Assembly (NCBI RefSeq): GCF_900119915.1
Contig: NZ_LT635455.1
Location: 2,046,001-2,110,000, forward strand
Source of the DNA: Olsenella timonensis
Lineage (GTDB): Bacteria; Actinomycetota; Coriobacteriia; Coriobacteriales; Atopobiaceae
Length of the DNA: 64,000 nucleotides
Direction of reading: 5' to 3'
Positions 40,919-53,306 of the stretch are shown piece by piece (the first letter of the stretch is position 1; every line of letters starts with the position of its first letter). The translations under genes and the position numbers were made by a program. The notes beneath the pieces are model-generated. The model saw only the letters and a list, made by a program, of their open reading frames with translations. It searched no databases and was not told where the DNA came from.

Positions 40919-42556
40919 ATGGCAGACACACCCATCAAGCGGGCGCTCGTCTCGGTCACGGACAAGACGGGCGTCGTCGCCTTCGTCAAGGCGCTCGAGG
41001 AGGAGTTCGGCGTGGAGGTGATCTCCACCGGGGGCACCGCGCGCGTGCTCGAGGAGGCCGGCGTCCACGTGGTCCCCATCGAGCAGTACACGGGCTTCCC
41101 GGAGATGATGGACGGTCGCGTGAAGACGCTGCACCCCAAGGTGCACGGCGGCCTGCTCGCCCGCCGCGACGATCCCGCCCACATGGCCGAGGCCGCCGAG
41201 CACGGGATCGGCATGATCGACCTCGTCTGCGTGAACCTCTACGAGTTCGAGAAGACCGTGGCCAAGCCTGACGTCACCTTCGACGACGCCATCGAGCACA
41301 TCGACATCGGCGGCCCCTCCATGCTGCGCTCCGCCGCCAAGAACGCCGCGTCCGTGACCGTGGTCTCCGACCCCGAGGACTACGACGAGGTCCTCGAGGC
41401 CATGCGCAAAAACGACGGCTGCACCACGCTCGAGCTGCGCCGCTACCTGCAGCTCAAGGTCTACGACACCACCGCGGCCTATGACGCCGCCATCGCGGAT
41501 TACCTTGCCGAGCGCTACGCCGAGGACTTCCCCGAGGAGCTCGACGACGAGGCGGAGGCTCCCGCCCTGCCGGAGGGGCTCGACCTCTTCCTGGAGAAGG
41601 TCGACGACCTGCGCTACGGCGAGAACCCCCAGCAGAGCGCCGCGGTCTACCGCTTTGCGGGCGAGACGGGCGACGCCTTCTCGTCGGCCAGCCCGCTCGT
41701 GGACGCCGAGCAGGTCCAGGGCAAGCCGCTCTCCTACAACAACTACCTGGACGCCGACGCCGCCTGGAACCTCGTGCGCGAGTTCGACGGACCCGCCTGC
41801 GTGATCCTCAAGCACCAGAACCCCTGCGGCTCCGCCGTCGCCGAGGACGTCACCAGCGCCTACGACCGCGCCTTCGCGTGCGACCCCAAGAGCGCCTTCG
41901 GCGGCATCATCGCCTGCAACCGCGAGGTGCCCTACGAGCTTGTCGAGCACTTCGCCGACGAGAACAAGCAGTTCGTGGAGGTCATCATCGCCCCGAGCTA
42001 CACCCCCGAGGCCCTCGAGCGCATGGCCAAGCGCCCCAACCTGCGCGTGCTCGCCACGGGCGGCGCCGACGGCCACGCCCTCGCCGAGCTGCGCACCGTT
42101 GACGGCGGCGTGCTCGTGCAGTACGTCGACACCGTCTCCGAGGACCCCGAGACCTTCACCTGTCCCACCGAGCGCAAGCCCACGCCCGAGGAGATGGACG
42201 AGCTCATGTTCGCCTGGCGCGTCTGCAAGGGCGTGAAGTCCAACGCGATCCTCGTCTCCAAGGGCAAGGCCGGCATCGGCATGGGCCCGGGCCAGCCCAA
42301 CCGCGTTGACTCCGCGCTTCTCGCCTGCCAGCGCGCCGATGAGGCGTGCGAGCGCATGGGCGTGGAGAAGGGCGGCTACGCCTGTGCCTCCGACGCGTTC
42401 TTCCCGTTCCGCGACAGCGTGGACGTGCTCGCCGAGCACGGCGTGACCTGCATCATCCAGCCCGGCGGCTCCAAGCGCGACGACGAGTCCATCGAGGCCT
42501 GCAACGAGCACGGCATCGCGATGGTCTTCACCGGCAGCCGCCACTTCCGCCACTGA
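40919..42556 (+). CDS. purH: Bifunctional AICAR transformylase/IMP cyclohydrolase
   Basis: A 545-residue enzyme for the last two steps to IMP. The N-terminal MGS-like cyclohydrolase (residues 1-200) has [10 protein letters not shown] and [17 protein letters not shown]. The C-terminal formyltransferase has [33 protein letters not shown], and ends [20 protein letters not shown], then [11 protein letters not shown]. Length fits. CAAGGAGG precedes the ATG. It completes a scattered pur set with purB and purC. Confidence 0.98.
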   Translation: MADTPIKRALVSVTDKTGVVAFVKALEEEFGVEVISTGGTARVLEEAGVHVVPIEQYTGFPEMMDGRVKTLHPKVHGGLLARRDDPAHMAEAAEHGIGMIDLVCVNLYEFEKTVAKPDVTFDDAIEHIDIGGPSMLRSAAKNAASVTVVSDPEDYDEVLEAMRKNDGCTTLELRRYLQLKVYDTTAAYDAAIADYLAERYAEDFPEELDDEAEAPALPEGLDLFLEKVDDLRYGENPQQSAAVYRFAGETGDAFSSASPLVDAEQVQGKPLSYNNYLDADAAWNLVREFDGPACVILKHQNPCGSAVAEDVTSAYDRAFACDPKSAFGGIIACNREVPYELVEHFADENKQFVEVIIAPSYTPEALERMAKRPNLRVLATGGADGHALAELRTVDGGVLVQYVDTVSEDPETFTCPTERKPTPEEMDELMFAWRVCKGVKSNAILVSKGKAGIGMGPGQPNRVDSALLACQRADEACERMGVEKGGYACASDAFFPFRDSVDVLAEHGVTCIIQPGGSKRDDESIEACNEHGIAMVFTGSRHFRH

Positions 42557-42591
42557 TCGACTCGGCCTGGCCCAGAGCCAGATCGAGCCAC

Positions 42592-42630
42592 GCGCCCCGG
42601 TCGGCCCCGTGCCGCCGGGGCGCTCTCGTC
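42592..42630 (+). terminator. Hairpin after purH
   Basis: GCGCCCCGG pairs with CCGGGGCGC around a 14-nt loop, followed by TCTCGTC. Confidence 0.5.
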
Positions 42631-42720
42631 CGGTCGCGACAACCCCGGCGATTCCAGGACGCCCCCGCCCCGGCGCCGCGCTAGAATGTGGCCCCACGCC
42701 ACCCCGCAGAAGGAGGGCCC

Positions 42721-43419
42721 ATGCCGGACGAGAAGAACGGCCCCTCGCAGACGGACGACTTCACGCTGGGCGCGCCCGCGCTCGTCTGCCGCTGGCGCCT
42801 CGCCAACCGCACGCTGCCGCTCGAGAACCGCCACCTGCGCGCCCTTTCGCGCCGCCGCGTCAGCGGCGTCCCCGTGTCGGCCCAGCTCGTGGCCTGGGCC
42901 AAGCAGCACATCGAGTGGACGCTCGGCGGCGGCGCCGCGCGCCATCCGGACGGCGTGCTCATGGTCGTCGTCGACGAGTGCGGCCATGCCGCCATGACCG
43001 TCGGCCCCTACGAGCCGCTTCCCGCGACGGGCGCCCTCGACCTCGCCGAGCGGGCCCGTCAGGCGGCGCTCGAGGCCGCGACGTCGGGCGTCGCCCCCGA
43101 GGCGCTCTGGGTCGTCCGGGGAGACTCCCTGGTCTGCGGCTCCTCCGCGGACCTCCCTGCGTCCGGGACCGCCTCGCTCGTGCGCGACCTCGCGCGCACC
43201 CTGGGCATCGGCGTCTCGCACGACGAGGGGCTCGCTCTCGCCGTGGGAGACGGGTCGGCCGCCTTCGACGAGGCGTTCCTCGTCTCCGACGAGCACGGCG
43301 TCGTCCCCGCGTCTGACGCGGCGGGGCCGAGGTCGCAGCGACTCGCCGAGGCCTACGCCCGCCTGCTCGCCTCCGCCCGTCGGCGGGTCCCGGGCGCCGA
43401 GGGGGTCACGCACGCGTAG
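42721..43419 (+). CDS. Hypothetical protein, weakly like class IV aminotransferases
   Basis: A 232-residue soluble protein. The C-terminal half has [13 protein letters not shown] and [15 protein letters not shown], which faintly recall the C-terminal part of PLP class IV aminotransferases (branched-chain aminotransferase/4-amino-4-deoxychorismate lyase), but I cannot identify the catalytic Lys with confidence. GAAGGAGGG precedes the ATG, and a TAGAAT -10 box lies about 35 bp upstream. It lies between purH and nifJ as a single gene. Confidence 0.6.
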   Translation: MPDEKNGPSQTDDFTLGAPALVCRWRLANRTLPLENRHLRALSRRRVSGVPVSAQLVAWAKQHIEWTLGGGAARHPDGVLMVVVDECGHAAMTVGPYEPLPATGALDLAERARQAALEAATSGVAPEALWVVRGDSLVCGSSADLPASGTASLVRDLARTLGIGVSHDEGLALAVGDGSAAFDEAFLVSDEHGVVPASDAAGPRSQRLAEAYARLLASARRRVPGAEGVTHA

Positions 43420-43511
43420 CGTCGCGGGCGGCCCACCCGGGGACGGTCCCACTTAGGTATGTGCGCGAGCCGTCCGCCGCTCTTCTCGCCCGCGCGTCGC
43501 GCGCGGGGTAG

Positions 43512-43517
43512 TAGACT
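43512..43517 (+). promoter_or_regulatory. -10 box of nifJ
   Basis: TAGACT, followed by a 97-nt untranslated leader with a small TGGGCC/GGCCC hairpin. Confidence 0.45.
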
Positions 43518-43613
43518 AGGGGTGCATGGGCCACGGCCCCGTTCCGTCATGCGCCTCAGACGGTTTGGGCTCGCCCACGAGGGATTCGTTGGAATCGCTA
43601 CGAAGGAGAGGAT

Positions 43614-47150
<3,537 letters not shown>

Positions 47151-47174
47151 GCGCTGACGCCATAGTCCGAGCCG

Positions 47175-47206
47175 CGGCCCCCGGCATTACGCCGGGGGCC
47201 GTTTTG
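47175..47206 (+). terminator. Terminator after nifJ
   Basis: CGGCCCCCGGC and its perfect complement around a 5-nt loop, followed by TTTT. Confidence 0.9.
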
Positions 47207-47222
47207 TGTGTCGGGCCGAGGC

Positions 47223-47392
47223 TCTTCTCGCCCCCCGATGACCATCGCCTCGTAACAACACGCAGAATCCGGTTCCACATCACATATGGCCAGTTGAGTC
47301 TGAGGCGAAACCCGGATTCTGCATGGTAATCGCCGGGCTGGGGTCCACGGGGCGAGAAGAACCTCGCGCCGCGGCTCCGCCGGCGGGTGGTG
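47223..47392. repeat. About 170-bp direct repeat containing 79-nt palindrome copy C
   Basis: The 79-nt core is at 47253-47331 with ends AACACGCAGAATCCGG and CCCGGATTCTGCATGGTAATC-like. Outer arms TCTTCTCGCCCC (47223-47234) and GGGGCGAGAAGA (47349-47360) are exact complements. The unit is nearly repeated at 53138-53306, on the other side of the PTS/transketolase operon. No gene lies between it and the operon start; 47,430-47,500 is an AT-rich promoter region. Confidence 0.85.
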
Positions 47393-47546
47393 ACGTACGG
47401 GGCCGCGTCGCGGTCGCGCGCCGCCGCTCGGCGGGCCGCTCATAATTAAATAAACCGCAGGTAAAGTGGTATCTTTCTGAGTTCACGCACTTCCTCCCCG
47501 AGATGAAAACAATGAGTCTTGAATGGCGATTTTATGGAGGAAAAGA

Positions 47547-49688
47547 ATGGAGTGGAGCAGAAAGGGACGCACGGTGAACACACGACAGCGACATGAGCTG
47601 AGGCTGCTGGCGGAGCGCGGCGAGTTCGACCTCGAGAAGGTCGCCGCGGACTTCGGCGTGAGCGTGCGATCCATCCGCTACGACATCGACGACCTCAACG
47701 TCCTGCTCCTCGACCTGTCTCGTGATGATGCGATCGTGGTGCGCCAGAAGGCGGCGCAGCTGCAGAGGGACGTTCCGCGCCGCAAGATCATGGAGCTCAG
47801 CTTCGCGAGGGGGCGCGACTACAACGTGAGCCCGCTCAGTACGCAGGAGCGCGTCCTTCTCAGCGTCTTCACGCTCTGCTGGCTGGACGACTTCATCACG
47901 GTGCAGAGCCTTGCCGACGACTACCAGGTCAGCCGCGTCACGGTGAGCCGCGACCTCCAGAAGGTCAGGGAGTACTGCGAGGCGCACGGCATCGCGTTCG
48001 AGGGCAACCGCGGCAAGGGCGTGCGCGTCGTGGCGGACGAGAAGACCCGCCGCCGCGTCATCGCCCAGGTCCTGAGGGACTACGGGACCACGGTCGGCCT
48101 GCACTCCGGGCTCGAGGTCGCCGACTACCTCAAGTGGTTCTCCGAGCAGGAGCTCAGGAGCATCGAGGACATCGTGCGCGAGGCGGAGGCGCAGGCGGGC
48201 CTCTACCTTGACGACGTCGCCTTCGAGGCGATGGTCGTTCACATCGCGCTCTCGATCAAGCGCTCCGAGACGCAGATGGGCATGCCGGCAGCGCCGATGG
48301 CCGCGGGGACCCTGGACGTGGGGAGCCTGCAGTATCAGATGGCCGACCACATCGTCCGTCAGGTGGAGTCCGTCTTTGGCGTGAGCCTCCCGGAGGCGGA
48401 GCACTACTACATCGAGGTGCACATCGGGGCGCGCTCGAGCGAGGCGGCGGCGTCGAGCACCCGCGACGCGGTGATCGAGTTCATGTGCATGTCCACCATC
48501 GCCGAGGTCTCGCGCGAGCTGGGCGTGGACCTCACGCACGACACGCACCTCTACGACCGCCTGCTCAGGCACGTTCTGGGGAGCGTCTACCGCAAGCAGG
48601 CCGGGCTGCTCCTGGAGAACCCCCTCCGCGACGAGCTGCTCGAGGGCTACGCCGAGCACGCGGCGATCGTCCGGCGCGCCCTGGACGACAACGGGCTGTC
48701 CCAGCTCATGGAGATGACCGACGACGAGGTCACCTACGTGCTCCTCCACTTTGAGGCGGCGCTCGTGGGCGACGGCAGCGAGCGCATGCGCCACGCCAAC
48801 GTCGTCGTGGTCTGCTCCACGGGCGTGGGCACCGCGGAGCTGCTCGCGGCGGAGCTCAGAAGGTCGTTCGACGTGAACATCATCGCCAACGTCCCCTCGC
48901 ACCGGGCGCGGGGGCTCGTGGGGGACGTCGGGATCGACCTCGTGGTCTCGACGGTCGAGCTGGACGTGAGCGTCCCCTGCGTCGTCGTCCGCCCCATCCC
49001 GCGCGAGGACGACATGGACAGGATTGCCTGCGCCCTGCGCGAGCTGGGCTTCTCGGGCGACGTGGACCTGCCGCCGCTCCGGGACCTGGGGGCCGGGGCG
49101 CGAAAGGTGGCCAGGATTCTGCGGCACAACCCCGGACGGAACCAAGAGGCGCAGCTCATGAGCGAGCTGAGAAGCCTGCTGGAGAAGAGGGATTGGATCG
49201 GTCAGGAAAGGAGCTACATGCTGAGCGAGCTGCTCGAGGGGGGCCACGTCGTGCTCGACGCCGAGTGCGAGACGTGGCAGGAGGCCGTCCGGGCCTCCGG
49301 GATGCCCCTCGTCGCCACGGGCGACATCACCGAGGAGTACATCGACGCCGTCATAGCCAACATCGAGGAAGCCGGCCCCTACGTGGTCATCACCAAGCAC
49401 GTCGCCCTTCCCCACGCCACCAACCGCGTCGGCGTGAACGAGACGGCCATGTCGTGCGTGCGCCTGCGCACGCCCGTCGAGTTTGGCAGCGCCGAGAACG
49501 ACCCCGTCAAGTACGAGTTCATGCTCGCCACGGTGGATGCGACCTCGCACCTCCAGGCGCTCATGAGCCTCGTCGGCCTGTTGCGCACACAGGAGTTTCT
49601 CGACCTGCTCGCCACGGCGACGCACGGCGACGAGATCGTCTCCTACGTGAGGGAGTTCGAGAACAAGACCAGCGAGAAGAACGGATAG
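47547..49688 (+). CDS. PRD-containing PTS-regulated transcriptional activator (BglG/MtlR/UlaR type)
   Basis: A 713-residue activator. N-terminal helix-turn-helix domains (about residues 10-170; FGVSVRSIRYDIDDL and YQVSRVTVSRDLQKVREYCE) lead to two PRD domains (about 190-400). Next come an EIIB-like domain (VVVVCSTGVGTAELLAAEL) and a C-terminal EIIA domain with the phospho-His in HVALPHATNRVG. Such proteins activate the adjacent PTS operon when sugar is present. The start was chosen after GGAGG; other in-frame starts lie at 47523 and a GTG at 47574. The EIIA domain may also serve as the transport EIIA, since no separate EIIA gene follows. Confidence 0.92.
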   Translation: MEWSRKGRTVNTRQRHELRLLAERGEFDLEKVAADFGVSVRSIRYDIDDLNVLLLDLSRDDAIVVRQKAAQLQRDVPRRKIMELSFARGRDYNVSPLSTQERVLLSVFTLCWLDDFITVQSLADDYQVSRVTVSRDLQKVREYCEAHGIAFEGNRGKGVRVVADEKTRRRVIAQVLRDYGTTVGLHSGLEVADYLKWFSEQELRSIEDIVREAEAQAGLYLDDVAFEAMVVHIALSIKRSETQMGMPAAPMAAGTLDVGSLQYQMADHIVRQVESVFGVSLPEAEHYYIEVHIGARSSEAAASSTRDAVIEFMCMSTIAEVSRELGVDLTHDTHLYDRLLRHVLGSVYRKQAGLLLENPLRDELLEGYAEHAAIVRRALDDNGLSQLMEMTDDEVTYVLLHFEAALVGDGSERMRHANVVVVCSTGVGTAELLAAELRRSFDVNIIANVPSHRARGLVGDVGIDLVVSTVELDVSVPCVVVRPIPREDDMDRIACALRELGFSGDVDLPPLRDLGAGARKVARILRHNPGRNQEAQLMSELRSLLEKRDWIGQERSYMLSELLEGGHVVLDAECETWQEAVRASGMPLVATGDITEEYIDAVIANIEEAGPYVVITKHVALPHATNRVGVNETAMSCVRLRTPVEFGSAENDPVKYEFMLATVDATSHLQALMSLVGLLRTQEFLDLLATATHGDEIVSYVREFENKTSEKNG

Positions 49689-49701
49689 GGAGGTGAGTGG
49701 A

Positions 49702-49992
49702 ATGAGGCACAAGAAGGCTCTGGTGATGTGCCGCACCGGCATGGGCAGCTCGATGATGCTCAAGATCGCCACCGAGGGCGTGATCGAGAAGAACGGCTGG
49801 CCGATGGACGTCGAGCACGACGCACTGAGCGGCTACATGGGTCAGACGAACGTGGACGTGATCATCACGATGTCCGACCTGACCGACGAGTTCGAGGGGA
49901 GCTCCGCCTACGTCATCGGCGTCAACGACATCATGGACACCGACACGCTGGAGCGCGAGCTCAAGAAGTACTTCGACTCTCTGGACGCCTAG
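49702..49992 (+). CDS. PTS EIIB component (ascorbate/galactitol-like)
   Basis: A 96-residue EIIB with the phospho-Cys in ALVMCRTGMGSSMML (Cys10). It passes phosphate from an EIIA to sugar entering through the EIIC encoded 40 bp downstream. GGGAGGTGAG precedes the ATG. The SgaB/UlaB fold is likely. The gene is 13 bp after the regulator. Confidence 0.92.
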   Translation: MRHKKALVMCRTGMGSSMMLKIATEGVIEKNGWPMDVEHDALSGYMGQTNVDVIITMSDLTDEFEGSSAYVIGVNDIMDTDTLERELKKYFDSLDA

Positions 49993-50032
49993 GTCCAAAA
50001 GCTCGTAACCGCACGAAAGGAGTGAAGCAGCA

Positions 50033-51304
50033 ATGGCAGTGCTTGAGTTTATCGTCTACGACCTGCTGAGCCAGGCGGGCATCCTCATCGGTCTGCTGGC
50101 GTTCATCGGCCTGGTCCTCCAGAAGAAGCCTGCGGACAAGGTCATCTCCGGAACCATCAAGACCATCGTGGGCTTCCTGATCTTTGGCATCGGCTCCACC
50201 GCCGCCCAGGGCGCCCTCACCGGCCTGCAGACCCTGTTCTCCGAGGCCTTCGGCCTCCAGGGCGTGACGCCCATCTCTGAGGCGATTACCGCGCAGGCGC
50301 AGACCGTCTTCCCCACGGTCATCGCCTGGATCATGATCGGCGGCTTCGCGTGCAACCTGATCGTCGCGCGCCTCACGCCGTTCAAGTACGTCTTCCTGAC
50401 GGGCGGCCACAGCCTGTTCCTCTCGGCGCTGCTCGCCATCATGCTCAAGGCGCTCGGCCTGGACGACGTGCCCGCCATCATCATCGGCTCGATCATCCAC
50501 GGCGTCGCCGCGGCGGTCTACCCCGCGATCGCGCAGAAGTCCATGAACGCCGTCACCGGCAGCGACAACATCGCCATCGGCCACTACTGCACCCTCGCCT
50601 ACGCCCTCTCCGGCTGGCTGGGCAGCAAGGTCGGCAAGCCCGAGGAGAGCACCGAGGAGATCGAGCTTCCCGGCTGGCTCGGCATCTTCCGCGACTACAT
50701 CGTCTCGGTCACCCTCTCCATCGGCGTGATCTTCTACATCGCCGCGATCGTGGCCGGCCAGGGCGCCGTCGAGGCCATCTCCGGCGGCCAGCACTGGCTC
50801 ATCTACCCGCTCATGCAGACGCTGACCTTCGCCGGCGGCCTCTACGTGATCGTGACCGGCGTGCGCCTGTTCCTCGGCGAGCTCGTTCCCGCCTTCGTGG
50901 GCCTCTCCAAGAAGCTCATCCCCGGTGTCAAGCCCGCCCTGGACTGCCCCGTCGTCTTCCCGTACGCCCCGACCGCCGTCATCCTCGGCTTCATCTCCGC
51001 CTACGCCGCCGGCCTGATCTGCATGGTCGTCATGGCCGCCCTGCACACGACCGTCATCATCCCCGTCGCCATCCCGTACTTCTTCATCGGCGCGACGGCC
51101 GGCGTCTTTGGCAACGCGCGCGGCGGCTGGAAGGGCTGCATCGTGGGCGCGTTCGTGACCGGCATCCTCATCGCCGTCGGCCCCGCCATCATCTACCCGA
51201 TCATGGAGTCGGTGGGCCTGTCCGGCACCTCCTTCCCCGAGACGGACTTCAACCTCATCGGCATCGTCTTCAACTTCATCGGCACGGCCCTCGGCAAGTG
51301 GTAG
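50033..51304 (+). CDS. PTS EIIC component, SgaT/UlaA family
   Basis: A 423-residue permease with about 11 membrane helices. It opens VLEFIVYDLLSQAGILIG and has LVLQKKPADKVISGTIKTIV, LTPFKYVFLTGGHSLFLSA and FIGATAGVFGNARGGWKG, all typical of the ascorbate/pentitol UlaA family. Transport and phosphorylation are coupled through the EIIB upstream. No ulaG/D/E/F ascorbate-degradation genes follow; instead a transketolase pair does, so the substrate may be another pentose, pentitol or similar sugar. AAAGGAGTG precedes the ATG. Confidence 0.93.
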   Translation: MAVLEFIVYDLLSQAGILIGLLAFIGLVLQKKPADKVISGTIKTIVGFLIFGIGSTAAQGALTGLQTLFSEAFGLQGVTPISEAITAQAQTVFPTVIAWIMIGGFACNLIVARLTPFKYVFLTGGHSLFLSALLAIMLKALGLDDVPAIIIGSIIHGVAAAVYPAIAQKSMNAVTGSDNIAIGHYCTLAYALSGWLGSKVGKPEESTEEIELPGWLGIFRDYIVSVTLSIGVIFYIAAIVAGQGAVEAISGGQHWLIYPLMQTLTFAGGLYVIVTGVRLFLGELVPAFVGLSKKLIPGVKPALDCPVVFPYAPTAVILGFISAYAAGLICMVVMAALHTTVIIPVAIPYFFIGATAGVFGNARGGWKGCIVGAFVTGILIAVGPAIIYPIMESVGLSGTSFPETDFNLIGIVFNFIGTALGKW

Positions 51305-51316
51305 GAGGGCTGATCG

Positions 51317-52129
51317 ATGGCTGACATCAAGCAGCTGGAGGCCGTCTGCCTGCGCAATCGTCGGCGCATCGTCGACATGGTCCACGCCGCCGGCGTGGGC
51401 CACGTCGGCGGGTCCCTCTCCGTCATCGACGTGCTCACCGCGATCTACGAGACCGACGTCGACCTCTCCGAGAGCCCGCGCGCACGCGTCGTGCTCTCGA
51501 AGGGGCACGTGACCCCCGCCCTCTACGCGGAGCTCACCGAGAAGGGCGTGGTGAGCGAGGAGGAGTACCCGACGTTCCGGCAGGTGAACTCGCGCCTTCA
51601 GGGCCACCCCTACGAGCCCGACATCCCGGAGGTGGACGCGACGACCGGTCTTCTCGGCCAGGGCTTCTCCATCGCGGTGGGCATGGCGCTCGCCAAGCGG
51701 ACGATGGGCGACGACCACCTCGTCTACGCGATCTGCGGAGACGGGGAGGCGCAGGAGGGCCAGATCTGGGAGGCGCTCATGTGCGCCGCGCACTACGGCC
51801 TGGACCGCCTGGTCTTCGTGGTGGACAACAACGGCCTCTCCTCGCACGGCCCGGTGAACGAGAGCATCAACCTGGAGCCCCTCGCCGACAAGCTGGCCGC
51901 CTTCGGGCTGCGCGTCATAGAGATCGACGGGCACGACATGTCGCAGATCGTCGCGGCCCTCGAGGAGGCGCACGTCGCGTGCGGCGCCCCGACCGCGATA
52001 ATCTCCCACACCGTGAAGGGCAAGGGCGTGAGCTTCATGGAGAACAACCCCGCCTGGCACTCCAAGGGCCTGAGCGACGAGGAGTACGAGATCGCCCTGC
52101 GCGACCTCGGTGCGAAGGGGGGCGAGTAG
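51317..52129 (+). CDS. Transketolase N-terminal subunit
   Basis: A 270-residue TPP-binding half. It has HVGGSLSVIDVLTAIYETDV, VLSKGHVTPALYAEL, LGQGFSIAVGMALA, the TPP/Mg motif GDGEAQEGQIWEALM, and VVDNNGLSSHGPV. It works with the next gene as a split transketolase. It follows the EIIC by 12 bp and is one base from the C-terminal half, so the pair is made in fixed ratio. It should feed the imported sugar phosphate into the pentose phosphate pathway. Confidence 0.95.
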   Translation: MADIKQLEAVCLRNRRRIVDMVHAAGVGHVGGSLSVIDVLTAIYETDVDLSESPRARVVLSKGHVTPALYAELTEKGVVSEEEYPTFRQVNSRLQGHPYEPDIPEVDATTGLLGQGFSIAVGMALAKRTMGDDHLVYAICGDGEAQEGQIWEALMCAAHYGLDRLVFVVDNNGLSSHGPVNESINLEPLADKLAAFGLRVIEIDGHDMSQIVAALEEAHVACGAPTAIISHTVKGKGVSFMENNPAWHSKGLSDEEYEIALRDLGAKGGE

Positions 52130-52130
52130 C

Positions 52131-53063
52131 ATGGACACCAGCTATGACCTCATCTCGCTGCGCACGCTCGTCGGCGACGCGCTCAACGAGGCGTTCGAGA
52201 CCCACCCCAACATCTTCGTGATCGACTCCGACCTCGCAGGGTCGACGACCTCAGACAGGTTCCAGGAGCGACACCCGGAGCACTTCGTGGAGACGGGCAT
52301 CGCGGAGCAGAACGCCATGAGCATCGCCACCGGCATCGCCAAGGAGGGCGGGATCCCGTTCTACGTGAACTTCGCCATCTTTGCCACGGGCACGGTGTGG
52401 ACGCAGCTCCGGCAGGCGTGCTACCCGGGCGCCAACGTCAAGGTCCTGGCCACGCATCCCGGCATGGACGGGGGGTTCGACGGCGCGACCCACCACGCGA
52501 ACGAGGACCTCGCCCTGACGCGCGTGCTCCCCGGGCTCCAGGTGCTCGTCCCGGCCAACCCCGACGAGCTCAGGGAGGCCGTGATGTACGCCGCCGAACA
52601 CGAGGGGCCGGTCTACATCCGCTGCTCGCGCGACGTGGTGCCCGACCTGCCCTCGGCTGCGCCGCTCGAGGTCGGCCGCGCCGTGGTCGACGCCGACGAG
52701 GGGGACGACTTCGCGATCGTCTACGAGGGGACGTCGGGCGACCTCGCCCGGCGGAGCTTCGCGGCGGCGGAGGAGCGCGGCGCCCGCGGCGTGCTCGTGA
52801 ACGTCCGGTCCGTCAAGCCCCTCGACGTTGAGCTCATTCGCTCGCTCGCGGGTCGCGTGCGCCGAATCGTCACGATCGAGAACCACTCCGTCATCGGCGG
52901 TCTGGGAGGAGCCGTCGCCGAGACGCTCGCCGAGATGGGCGAGCACGCCCCCCTGGCGAGGGTGGGCGTGGAGGACGTCTTCACCGAGTCGGGACCGTCC
53001 GACAGGGTCAAGGAGAAGTACGGGCTCTGCGTGGAGAACGTCCTGGACAAGCTCGGACTCTGA
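52131..53063 (+). CDS. Transketolase C-terminal subunit
   Basis: A 310-residue partner with the pyrimidine-binding and C-terminal domains. It has VIDSDLAGSTTSDRFQERHP, then FVETGIAEQNAMSIATGIA, GGFDGATHHANEDLALTRVL, YIRCSRDVVPDLP and ENHSVIGGLGGAVAE. With the upstream half it completes one transketolase. It is the last gene of the PTS operon and is followed by a GC-rich hairpin and then the second long repeat. Confidence 0.95.
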   Translation: MDTSYDLISLRTLVGDALNEAFETHPNIFVIDSDLAGSTTSDRFQERHPEHFVETGIAEQNAMSIATGIAKEGGIPFYVNFAIFATGTVWTQLRQACYPGANVKVLATHPGMDGGFDGATHHANEDLALTRVLPGLQVLVPANPDELREAVMYAAEHEGPVYIRCSRDVVPDLPSAAPLEVGRAVVDADEGDDFAIVYEGTSGDLARRSFAAAEERGARGVLVNVRSVKPLDVELIRSLAGRVRRIVTIENHSVIGGLGGAVAETLAEMGEHAPLARVGVEDVFTESGPSDRVKEKYGLCVENVLDKLGL

Positions 53064-53078
53064 TTCCGGCCGTTGGCG

Positions 53079-53116
53079 GCGCGGGGGCCGGGGCGAGGTC
53101 GTCCCGGCCCCCGCGC
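53079..53116 (+). terminator. Hairpin at the end of the PTS operon
   Basis: GCGCGGGGGCCGGG pairs perfectly with CCCGGCCCCCGCGC; no T run follows. Confidence 0.6.
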
Positions 53117-53137
53117 CCCGTGCCGCGGGCGCGGGTC

Positions 53138-53306
53138 CTTCTCGCCCGCTGACGACGATCGCCCTCTAACAACACGCAGAATCCGGTTCCACATCACATA
53201 TGGCCAGTTGACTCTGAGGCGGAACCCGGATTCTGCATGGTAATCGCCGGACCGGGGTCCACGGGGCGAGAAGAACCTCGCGCCGTGGGCCTATCGGCGG
53301 GTGGCG
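53138..53306. repeat. About 170-bp direct repeat containing 79-nt palindrome copy D
   Basis: The 79-nt core at 53167-53245 differs from copy C at only about two positions. Outer arms CTTCTCGCCC and GGGCGAGAAG are also present. The right end (CGGCGGGTGG) reaches into the last codons of the minus-strand murT-gatD gene, and the same decamer ends copy C. Confidence 0.85.
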
